This document shows, piece by piece, positions 27,368-34,706 of a DNA stretch of 45,854 bases. Positions within the stretch are counted from its first letter, which is position 1, and the number at the start of each line of letters is the position of its first letter. The notes under the pieces are model-generated. The model was not told the origin of the DNA. It saw only the letters and a list, made by a program, of their open reading frames with translations, and did not search any database. Origin of the DNA: Desulfohalobiaceae bacterium S24 (GTDB lineage: Bacteria > Desulfobacterota > Desulfovibrionia > Desulfovibrionales > Desulfothermaceae); assembly GCA_011389765.1 (NCBI GenBank), contig JAABTT010000021.1, forward strand, positions 1 to 45,854. Direction: 5' to 3'. A program made the position numbers and the translations under genes.

Positions 27368-28344
27368 TGCGTTACCTCCACAACTGCTGATTTTCTCCGG
27401 TTCCAGTCCCGGACTATGGCCTGTCTGGCCTCTGCGCCCAGTCCGGGGACAAGCTCGAACACATCGTCGGGCTCAAAGGCGCAGACTATATCCTGGAGGG
27501 TTTTCAAAGGGATCCCGGAAGGGCAGGTCAGCTCGCATTCGGCGCAGAGGATGCAGCTTTTGCCGACCTGATAGGCCCTGATCAGATGGAACAGGGGGTA
27601 GTCCGGCGGGACACCGCCCGGGCCGACCCAGTCTGAGCAATGGAGTCCTTGCGGATCATCGACCAGGGTGGGACAGGCGTCGAAGCAGCCATAGCACTTG
27701 ATGCATTTCTGAAAGGCCTCATCCCAGAAGGCTTTACGTTCCTTTCGGCTCATGCCCAGAAGGTTCTGGAACGGCGTCGGCTGCTCGATGGTCTCTTTTG
27801 TTTCGACGGCTTCGATCCTGTTGCGGACGATGCTGGACAGGGCGTGCTTTTCCTTGTTTTCCTTCAGGCAGGCTTCGACGCATTGGCCGCAGTGAACACA
27901 GGCCGCTTCATCGATGTGAATCCGGTCTACCCAGAGTCTGCCGTCGATTTCCCGGGGAGGATGCTCCTCGCTGATGGACATGGAGAGGCATTCGCCGCAC
28001 CCGGTGCATTTGTCCAGATCCACAAACCGCGGTTCCTGGCGCAGGGTGACGCTGAAGTTGCCTTCTTCTCCAGATACTTTTTCTATCTGGGAAAGGGTCA
28101 ATAATTCGATGTTGATATGCCGGCCGATCTCGACCAGTTTGGGAGAGATGATTCACATGGCGCAGTCATTGGTGGGAAAGGTCTTGTCCAGCTGGGACAT
28201 GACCCCGCCGATGGAGGGCGATTTTTCCACCAGATAGACATAATAGCCGGCGTTGGCCAGATCCAGGGCCGACTGCATTCCGGCTATTCCTGCCCCGACC
28301 ACCATGACCGAGCCTTTGGGAGTGGATGTTCCGTCTTGAAGCAT
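27364..28344 (-). CDS. HdrA N-terminal FAD domain fused to ferredoxin domains, selenoprotein
   Basis: A 326-residue protein. Residues 1-112 are the start of HdrA: the FAD loop [22 protein letters not shown], and TNDCAMU, where TGA at 28153-28155 encodes selenocysteine 64 in place of the usual Cys. The frame continues as [12 protein letters not shown], exactly as in HdrA. After CTGCGECL and [11 protein letters not shown] come two clusters, [12 protein letters not shown] and [12 protein letters not shown], separated by [10 protein letters not shown], which closely resembles the C-terminus of FlxC. The rest of the HdrA module is missing here and appears at the 1028-aa gene. It is the first gene of the operon; GGAG lies upstream of the ATG. 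Confidence 0.9.
28120..28137 (-). promoter_or_regulatory. SECIS-like hairpin in the HdrA-N fusion gene
   Basis: Fifteen bases after the UGA, CUGGUC and GGCCGG form a 6-bp stem (two G-U pairs) with the loop GAGAUC. It is weaker than the other three. Confidence 0.5.
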
Positions 28345-28549
28345 GTTTTCAACTCCTTACATGACAAACATGTTGGATGATATCAGAGTGCTTACCACTG
28401 TTTCTAATATTTGTTTTTGATAAAATGATCTTCTCAATTAAAATCCTAAGCATGAAATTCGAATTTCAATATTATGTGCTACTTTGAAATCACATGAAAC
28501 ATTCTGGCATTTATCTAACATCTTTGCTACATCAGTTAGTGTTATGTTA
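28345..28549 (-). promoter_or_regulatory. AT-rich upstream region of the hdr-fdh-flx operon
   Basis: This 205-bp gap is far more AT-rich than its surroundings and precedes the seven-gene operon on the minus strand, so it probably holds its promoter. It contains the 16-bp palindrome TGAAATTCGAATTTCA at 28453-28468, a possible operator. I do not see an unambiguous -35/-10 pair. Confidence 0.45.
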
Positions 28550-30298
28550 TCACTCCCTTTCATCCAAGTCAGGGGCGAGATGCTTGAGTACGGCATATGA
28601 CCCCTGTACCCCGAAGACGCGGTCCCAGCCTTTCGAGTTCAAATAGCGCTGCACCTCATAGGATCTGGTCCCGGTGTTGCAATAGATATAGACCGGTTTA
28701 TCTCTGGGTACCTCGCTTATTCTGTCTGGAACTTCTTCCAGGGGGATGTTCAGCCACTGCTCCTTGTATTTTTCGACTCCGAACCGGGCTTGGTCCGGAT
28801 GCCGGACATCGAGCACGACAGCCCCGGACCCTGGAAAAGTGTCCGCCAGCTCCTGGGGAAAGACGGGCTGGTTCAGGCCGTCCAGAATGTCCTGGAGCAC
28901 GTTGCCGGCTACATTGACGATGTCCATGGCCGATGAGTACGGCGGGGAGTAGCAGACTTCCAGGTTGGAGATATCCTGGCAGTCAACCTTATAAGGCAGA
29001 ACCGCGGCCACGGCGTCGACCCTGGCCTTGACCGCGTCTCCGTTCGGACCCAGAGCTTCGATGCCAAGGACCTGCCTGGTCTTCTTGTCCGCAATGAGTT
29101 TCAAGTACATGATGGCCGAAGTAGGGTAAAAATGGGCCCGGTCCGGCTGGACCACCAGGGCATACTCCGGGTCGAATCCAACGTTTCTGGCCTGCTGCAC
29201 GGTGAGTCCCGCTCTGGCCACCCCGATGTCGAACAGTTTAACGCAGAAATTTCCGATGACGCCTTTGAACTGTTCGTTTCTTCCGGCGATATTGTTCGCG
29301 ATGACCCGACCCTGGCGATTGGCCAGAGAGCCCAGGGGCAGGACCAGAGATTCGCCGCTGATCAGGTGCCGTTGTTCGATGCAGTCCCCTCCGGCATAAA
29401 TATTTGGGTCGGAGGTTTGCAGTCTGGCATTGACTGTGATGCCGCCATGCCCCCCGATGCTTAAACCGGCGTCAGCGGCCAGGCCTGAGTTGGGGCGGAC
29501 GCCCACGCTGAAAATAACGGCCTGGCAGGGAATTTCCCCGGCAGAGGTCTTGACCGCTGTGACCCGGCTCTGTGCATCGCCCAGGACTTCCATGACCTTG
29601 GTTTTTGCCAGGACGGAGACCCCGTTGTCCTTTAGCTGTTTCTGAATGATCCCTGCCATATCCGGTCCGACAGCCGTAGGCAGGACATGATCCATCATCT
29701 CCACCACTGTGGCTTCCACCCCCCACAGATCGGCAAAAGCCTCGGCCATTTCCAGGCCGATGGCCCCGGCCCCGACAATCACCGCGGATTCGATCCCGCC
29801 GGAGGTCAGTTGCTCCTTGATGGCCCGGGCGTCGTGCAGGTTGGAAACAGTGTAGACATTGGTAAGGTCCGTGCCGGGAAGCGGGGGCAGCACCGGGGTC
29901 GTCCCGGTGGCCAGGACCAGAACATCATAGCTCAGATTTTTTTCCATTCCGGTGTCCAGGTCCCGGTAGGTGACGTTTTTTGCCGCACGATCAATGGCCG
30001 TCACTTCTTTTCCGGTCAACACATCGAAGTGTTTGACGTTTTTGAAAAATTGCTCATTGCGCTCCATGTGATACATGGTTTTACGCAGTTCGCTGATGTC
30101 CTGGACGTCTCCCCCGACATAATAGGGAATGCCGCAACCGCCGTAGGAGATGAGCCGGTCCCGGTCCAGGAGAGTGACTTTTGTGTCCGGGGCGCAGCGC
30201 TTCAGCCGGGAGGCAACCTTCGGTCCCAGGGCCACCGCTCCGATGATAACAACATGTCTGTTCATAGCCTGTATCCGAGTAAATTGCTTGGTTTCCAT
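28550..30298 (-). CDS. NAD(P)H polysulfide/CoA-disulfide reductase-like flavoprotein with rhodanese domain
   Basis: A flavoprotein of 582 residues, or 571 if started at ATG 30265 (MNRHVVIIG), which is the more natural start. Residues 1-450 are a pyridine-nucleotide disulfide reductase of the NADH oxidase/CoA-disulfide reductase group: redox Cys in SYGGCGIPYYVGG, NAD loop VIVGAGAIGLEMAEA, and IYAGGDCIEQRH. The first FAD loop reads IIGAVALGP, unusual for the family. The C-terminal 100 residues are a rhodanese with active-site Cys in YCNTGTRS. This layout matches NAD(P)H-dependent polysulfide reductases. It lies between two parts of the Hdr region, suggesting a link to sulfur or persulfide metabolism. 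Confidence 0.88.
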   Translation of the reverse strand: METKQFTRIQAMNRHVVIIGAVALGPKVASRLKRCAPDTKVTLLDRDRLISYGGCGIPYYVGGDVQDISELRKTMYHMERNEQFFKNVKHFDVLTGKEVTAIDRAAKNVTYRDLDTGMEKNLSYDVLVLATGTTPVLPPLPGTDLTNVYTVSNLHDARAIKEQLTSGGIESAVIVGAGAIGLEMAEAFADLWGVEATVVEMMDHVLPTAVGPDMAGIIQKQLKDNGVSVLAKTKVMEVLGDAQSRVTAVKTSAGEIPCQAVIFSVGVRPNSGLAADAGLSIGGHGGITVNARLQTSDPNIYAGGDCIEQRHLISGESLVLPLGSLANRQGRVIANNIAGRNEQFKGVIGNFCVKLFDIGVARAGLTVQQARNVGFDPEYALVVQPDRAHFYPTSAIMYLKLIADKKTRQVLGIEALGPNGDAVKARVDAVAAVLPYKVDCQDISNLEVCYSPPYSSAMDIVNVAGNVLQDILDGLNQPVFPQELADTFPGSGAVVLDVRHPDQARFGVEKYKEQWLNIPLEEVPDRISEVPRDKPVYIYCNTGTRSYEVQRYLNSKGWDRVFGVQGSYAVLKHLAPDLDERE

Positions 30299-30306
30299 TC
30301 AAAGAG

Positions 30307-30332
30307 CAAAGCCGCCCGTACAGGCGGCTTTG
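30307..30332. terminator. Perfect 10-bp stem hairpin
   Basis: CAAAGCCGCC and GGCGGCTTTG pair around CGTACA between the hdrD-like gene and the flavoprotein gene. No strong T-run follows on either strand, so it may be a weak terminator or an mRNA-processing hairpin. Confidence 0.5.
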
Positions 30333-30359
30333 CTGGCAATCGGGTTAAAGTGGCCCGAT

Positions 30360-31679
30360 CTATTCTTCGATACTTCCCAGACCGCATTCGCAGAGGTCTT
30401 CTCCGAGATATTCCCGCTCGTTTTCCCCGAGCATGCCCAGGGACAGGGCGATGAGGGTCCAGAGGTGAACAACCTGATAATGACCGCCGAAGTGTTCACT
30501 TAAGTCGTGCACCTGGGAGTGACAGTTGTGGCAGGGGGTGATGCAGTAGGTGGCCCCGGTGGCCATGATCTGATCATTCTTGACCTTGCCGTACTGCCGA
30601 CGCTGTTCGCCGTAGCCAGTGGCCTGGAGGAAGCCGCCGCCGCCCCCGCAGCAGAAATTGTTGGACATGTTGGGCTGCATATCGATGAAGTTCTCTTCGC
30701 CGACCACGGACTTGGTCACAAAGCGCATCTCCTTGGCCACGTCGTCGCCAAAGGTCTTGCGCACCAGCTGGCAGGGATCCTGCAGCGTGAATTTGGCCTT
30801 GATGTCCTTGTTCCAGTCGGAGTTGACCGGGAGTATGCCTTCCCGGATCCACCGGGCATAGAGATAGATGATGGATTCGATCTTGAAATTGTGCTCGATA
30901 TTGAACTTGCGCAGTCCTTCCCGGACCGCGTAGAGTTCGTGGCCTCACTCCGTGTTGAGCCAGTACTCGCAACCGAGATCGTCCACCGCCTTGGCCTTGG
31001 CCCGGACGATTTTTTCCCAGGCCTCGTCATCCGAGAGAAACATGCAGTAGTTCTCCGCGGCCCAGCCGATGGTCCCGTAGGTCCAGTCCGCGCCGGCGGT
31101 GTGCAGGATCTTCCAGAGAGGGACCATTTCGTCGGGTTCGGTGACCGGTTCCCGGGAATTCTGGTTCAGAAAGTACATGGCTCCATGCTTGTTGATGGGG
31201 ACCTGCATGTCTTTGAACTGGGGCTGGTCCTCGCGGACCTCCTCCAGGACGTCCTCCACTACGAATTGAAAGTCTTCGGAGTTAGCCCCCATGGCGCTAT
31301 TCCCTTCTGTGTTCAAAGCAGCGTCGCAGGATCCCCGAATGCCTTTGGGACGCTCTTCCCGGGGCCAGGCCGCCCGGCAGTTATAGACAAGGCGGGGGAT
31401 ATCGATGTTCATGGGGCAGGCGTGCACGCAGCGCCGGCATTGTGTACAGCACCAGACCCACCCCGTTTTGGTGATCTCTTCATCCAGACCCAGGGCGGCC
31501 ATGCGCAGGAATTTCCGGGGGTCCATGCCCTCGAGTCCCGTGGCAGGGCAGCCTGAAGAGCAGGCCCCGCATGTCAGGCAGAGATTGAGGTTCCCACCCT
31601 CCGGCAGGACTTCCATGACCTTGTCCATGAAGGTGGTCTGCCGGGGGCCTCCCCCGATTTTTAAAGCAGCTTCCGCCAT
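30360..31679 (-). CDS. HdrD/DsrK-like Fe-S disulfide reductase, selenoprotein
   Basis: A 439-residue protein. Residues 30-110 form an HdrC-like 2x[4Fe-4S] ferredoxin: CLTCGACSSGCP and CCTQCRRCVHACP. The rest is an HdrB/CCG region, with GADWTYGTIGWAAENY as in DsrK/TmcB/HdrD, then LNTEUGHEL, then DPCQLVRK, NFCCGGGGG and TPCHNC for the non-cubane cluster. TGA at 30945-30947 falls where relatives have Cys (ECGH) and is read as selenocysteine 245. Downstream translation restores a full CCG domain. Without Sec one would call two broken genes (30945-31679 and 30360-30764). Likely role: reduction of a disulfide, trisulfide or similar acceptor (for example on DsrC) with electrons from HdrA. The exact partner is unknown. 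Confidence 0.88.
30911..30929 (-). promoter_or_regulatory. SECIS-like hairpin in the HdrD/DsrK-like gene
   Basis: Fifteen bases after the UGA, GCGGUCC and GGACUGC form a 7-bp stem with one G-U pair and the loop GGGAA. Confidence 0.65.
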
Positions 31680-32062
31680 TTGATCCTCCTTACCTGTGGA
31701 ATTGAATATTGTAATTGGGAAATTGAAGAGTGTTCATCAGTGTTTCCAAAAGAACGTGCCTTTTCTTGTGAAGAAAAACACAAAAAAGAATAAACAGAAA
31801 TTGAGCCCTTGTCAAACATCCGGGAATGCCTTAGAAGGCATTCCCGGATATGCTGTATACGAAAGTATACTGCTCCAACTTACCTTTTTCAGGATTCTGT
31901 CGTTGAAATCTAAGGACAATCAGTCTTTGTTTCAAAAACCAAAATTGGATCAGTATAGCGTTAAAGCGAAAGAGAGCACTGTGACCGGTTCGTGGTTTCA
32001 GCTGAAGTTTCATACGAGCGTTGTTGATTCTTGACAGGCTGATTGTTTGATTTTCATGAAAT
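31680..32062. other. Non-coding 383-bp gap with hairpins and repeat words
   Basis: Contains a strong hairpin at 31818-31849 (ATCCGGGAATGCCTT paired with AAGGCATTCCCGGAT), a GTATAC-GAAA-GTATAC mini-hairpin near 31856, and the dispersed word GAAGTTTCATACGAGCGTTG at 32004. It separates the nfnB gene from the hdrD-like gene. The hairpin could terminate nfnAB transcription. No gene is seen; the frames across it have no family resemblance. Confidence 0.55.
31818..31849. terminator. Strong hairpin downstream of nfnB
   Basis: A perfect 15-bp inverted repeat with a 2-nt spacer (effective loop larger). There is no clear T-run after it on the minus strand. Confidence 0.5.
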
Positions 32063-33487
32063 TTACCAGCCGACCGACAGGTAGTCATGGATGGAATTGG
32101 AGGCGATCCGCCCTGCGCCTGCAGCCAGGATCACCGTGGCCGCGCCGGTGACGATGTCCCCGCCGGCCCAGACCCTTTTCTTGGTGGTCTTGCCGGATTT
32201 TTCATCGGCGATGACATAGCCCCATTTATTGAGCTGCAGCTCCGGCGTACTCTGGGTGAGCAGCGGGTTGGCCCCGGCTCCCACAGCGATGACCGCCAGA
32301 TCGCAGTCCAGTTCGAATTCAGAACCTTTGACCGGGACCGGCCGCCGCCGGCCGGAGTCGTCCGGTTCCCCCAGTTCCATCTGCAGGCATTCCATGCCGG
32401 TGACCCGTCCCTGCTCATTGCCGATGAATTTGGTGGGAGCGGTCAAGAGGTAGAATTGGATGCCTTCTTCCTCTGCGTGATGAATTTCCGCCTGCCTGGC
32501 CGGCATTTCGTCCCTGGAGCGGCGATAGATGATCCGCACGTTGTCCGCACCCATGCGCATGGCGGTTCTGGCTGAGTCCATGGCCACGTTTCCGGCTCCG
32601 AACACGGCCACATCCCTGCCTTTGACCAGGGGAGTGTCGTATTCGGGAAAGCGGTAGGCCTTCATCAGGTTGGCCCGGGTCAGATACTCGTTGGCCGAGT
32701 AAATGCCCACCAGGTTCTCGCCGGGAATGTTTAAAAAACGGGGCAGACCGGCACCGACCCCGAGGTAAATGGCGTCATAGCCTTCTTCAAAAAGTTCGTC
32801 CAGGCTGGTGGTCTTGCCGATGACTTCGTTGCACTGGATTTTGACCCCGAGACGCTCCAGAAAATTGAGCTCCTGGGCCACGATCTCCTTGGGCAGCCTG
32901 AATTCGGGGATTCCGTACACCAGAACCCCGCCGCCCTTGTGAAAGACTTCGAAAACGGTGACCTCGTGTCCTTTCTGGATTAAATCTCCGGCTACGGTCA
33001 GACCGGACGGGCCGGAGCCGACCACGGCAACCCGTTTCCCGGTGGCTTTGGCCTGGGGCGGCAGCTGGCCTGTACCGTAGTGCCGCTCGTGGTCGGCGGC
33101 AAAGCGCTCCAGATGGCCGATGGCCACGGGTTCCCCTTTTTTGCCGAGGATGCAGAGGCCTTCGCACTGGTCTTCCTGGGGACAGACCCGCCCGCAGATG
33201 GCGGGCAGGCTGTTTTTCTGCCAGATATGGCGGATGGCCCTCGTGAAATCCCCCTCCTGGATGTACTTGATGAACCCGGGAATGTCGATTTCCACAGGAC
33301 AGCCGTCCACGCAGGCCGGCTTCTTGCACTGCAGGCATCTGGAGGCCTCCTGCATGGCCAGCTGCTCGGTGAAGCCCAGGGGGACTTCATCAAAATTGTG
33401 GCGGCGGACATCGGCTTTTTGCTCAGGCATGACCTGACGGGGAAGTTTGTCCTTTTTTTTCTCTTTTTTCTCTTGTTTGTCGCCCAT
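32063..33487 (-). CDS. nfnB: NfnB-like NADPH-binding flavoprotein (glutamate synthase small subunit type)
   Basis: A 474-residue protein of the GltD family. It has an N-terminal Fe-S region (CLQCKKPACVDGCP and CGRVCPQEDQCEGLC), an FAD loop VVGSGPSGLTVAGDL and an NADPH loop VFGAGNVAMDSART. On its own it resembles glutamate synthase beta. With the NfnA-like gene directly upstream it is better read as NfnB, the bifurcating subunit of NADH-dependent reduced ferredoxin:NADP+ oxidoreductase. The N-terminus is Lys-rich. AGGAG precedes the ATG and itself abuts a perfect hairpin at 33501-33532. Confidence 0.9.
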   Translation of the reverse strand: MGDKQEKKEKKKDKLPRQVMPEQKADVRRHNFDEVPLGFTEQLAMQEASRCLQCKKPACVDGCPVEIDIPGFIKYIQEGDFTRAIRHIWQKNSLPAICGRVCPQEDQCEGLCILGKKGEPVAIGHLERFAADHERHYGTGQLPPQAKATGKRVAVVGSGPSGLTVAGDLIQKGHEVTVFEVFHKGGGVLVYGIPEFRLPKEIVAQELNFLERLGVKIQCNEVIGKTTSLDELFEEGYDAIYLGVGAGLPRFLNIPGENLVGIYSANEYLTRANLMKAYRFPEYDTPLVKGRDVAVFGAGNVAMDSARTAMRMGADNVRIIYRRSRDEMPARQAEIHHAEEEGIQFYLLTAPTKFIGNEQGRVTGMECLQMELGEPDDSGRRRPVPVKGSEFELDCDLAVIAVGAGANPLLTQSTPELQLNKWGYVIADEKSGKTTKKRVWAGGDIVTGAATVILAAGAGRIASNSIHDYLSVGW

Positions 33488-33500
33488 GCTTTCTTCTCCT

Positions 33501-33532
33501 TATCTGAAAATGGGCAGACCCATTTTCAGATA
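33501..33532 (-). promoter_or_regulatory. Perfect hairpin abutting the nfnB ribosome binding site
   Basis: A 14-bp stem (TATCTGAAAATGGG with its complement) and 4-nt loop end immediately before the AAGGAG of nfnB. It may protect the mRNA end after processing or modulate translation. Confidence 0.55.
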
Positions 33533-33572
33533 TATTTTTTTAGCCCTTAAGAACAAGCTTGTGGTGTTATAT

Positions 33573-33621
33573 AAACCTAAGTTCGAGGGAGCAGTCTCTC
33601 TGTTCCCTCGAACTTAGGTTT
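33573..33621 (-). terminator. Hairpin overlapping the nfnA stop codon
   Basis: AAACCTAAGTTCGAGGGA and its complement form a perfect 18-bp stem with a 13-nt loop. The nfnA stop (33614-33616) is inside the stem. It probably attenuates or processes the transcript between nfnA and nfnB. Confidence 0.6.
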
Positions 33622-34441
33622 CGCACTTGAATTTTTCGTAGGATTCTTGCTCCATATCCGTGTAGGCCTGCAGCCGTTTGGAGAGTTCGTCAAAGTCGAC
33701 CAGGTGGCCGTCGAATTCGGGTCCGTCAACACAGGCAAAGCGGGTTTCTCCGCCTACCGAGACCCGGCAGCAGCCGCACATGCCTGTCCCGTCCACCATG
33801 ATGGAGTTCAGGCTGACCAGGGTCTTGACATTGTACTCCCTGGTCATCTTGGTCACGAATTTCATCATGGGCACCGGGCCGATCCCCACCACGAGTTTGA
33901 CGTCTTCGGCCTCCAGGGTTTGCTTCAGGACGTCGGTCACAAAACCGTGATGCCCATAGGATCCGTCGTCGGTGCAGACCCTAAGATCATGGGAGGCGGC
34001 CTTCATCTCCTCTTCGAGAATGAGCAGGTCCTTGTTTCTGGCTCCGATGATGGCGATGACATGGTTGCCGGCCTCCTTCATGGCCTTGGTGATGGGGTGC
34101 ATCACCGCCACACCGGTCCCGCCGCCCACGCAAACTACGGTCCCGAGTTTTTCGATGTCCATGGCCTTGCCCAGAGGGCCGATCACATCCTGGTAGCCTT
34201 CGCCTTCTTTGAGGGTTGAGAAAAGGGCCGTGGATTTGCCCACGACCTGGTAGATAGTGGCGATGATCCCTGTTTCAGGGTTGGTATAGGCCATGGTCAA
34301 GGGAATACGCTCCCCTGTTTCCGTAGCTTTCAAGATCACGAACTGGCCGGGTTTGGCTTTGGCTGCGATTTTCGGGGCCTTGATCTCATTGAGCACCACG
34401 GTCCCCTGGGCCATTTCCTTCCTTTTGACAATTTCAAACAT
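33614..34441 (-). CDS. nfnA: NfnA-like FAD/[2Fe-2S] subunit
   Basis: A 275-residue protein of the dihydroorotate-dehydrogenase-electron-transfer/NfnA family, which binds FAD and NAD(H) and holds a [2Fe-2S] cluster. Segments are KPGQFVILKA (FAD), VVCVGGGTGVAVMHP (nucleotide) and the C-terminal CGCCRVSVGGETRFAC. In NfnAB it exchanges electrons with NADH. Start: two ATGs lie at 34444 and 34441; GGAGG is better spaced from 34441. The gene is divergent from fadN, and the two share a 265-bp control region. Confidence 0.9.
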   Translation of the reverse strand: MFEIVKRKEMAQGTVVLNEIKAPKIAAKAKPGQFVILKATETGERIPLTMAYTNPETGIIATIYQVVGKSTALFSTLKEGEGYQDVIGPLGKAMDIEKLGTVVCVGGGTGVAVMHPITKAMKEAGNHVIAIIGARNKDLLILEEEMKAASHDLRVCTDDGSYGHHGFVTDVLKQTLEAEDVKLVVGIGPVPMMKFVTKMTREYNVKTLVSLNSIMVDGTGMCGCCRVSVGGETRFACVDGPEFDGHLVDFDELSKRLQAYTDMEQESYEKFKCET

Positions 34442-34613
34442 CATGACCTCCGGACAACAGGATTATGAAGGATTTATGAAGATCGACCGCTAAATTTTTT
34501 CCTCATACCCGATGGACTGCCGCCTGTCAAACCCAATCTGAATGGAATTTTGTTCTGATCAGCAGACGGACAATCTTTACGCAATCGGACTGCAATCCAG
34601 GGGAAACTCATCC

Positions 34614-34643
34614 TTGACAGCTAAAGACAGGGTCTGCTACCAA
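34614..34643 (+). promoter_or_regulatory. Candidate fadN promoter
   Basis: TTGACA at 34614-34619 and a weak TACCAA at 34638-34643 are 18 bases apart, just upstream of the FadR box. Confidence 0.4.
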
Positions 34644-34646
34644 TTG

Positions 34647-34664
34647 TGAATGAATATTCATTCA
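34647..34664. promoter_or_regulatory. FadR (TetR-family, YsiA-type) operator
   Basis: TGAATGAATATTCATTCA is a perfect 18-bp palindrome 42 bp before the fadN start and directly after the candidate -10. It matches the Bacillus subtilis FadR/YsiA consensus (TGAATGA, M, TA, N, TCATTCA) at every fixed base. That repressor is released by long-chain acyl-CoA. No fadR gene is in the window. Confidence 0.75.
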
Positions 34665-34706
34665 TTTTTCGGGAAGCAGTCAACACGCAACATATGGAGG
34701 TGAATC

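Noticed and set aside
30360-31679. Reading this region as two genes or a pseudogene
   Set aside because: The TGA replaces a conserved Cys, both flanks continue the same family in the same frame, and a SECIS-like hairpin follows.
32063-33487. Calling this glutamate synthase small subunit (gltD)
   Set aside because: No large subunit is nearby, and the adjacent NfnA-like gene makes NfnB the better reading.
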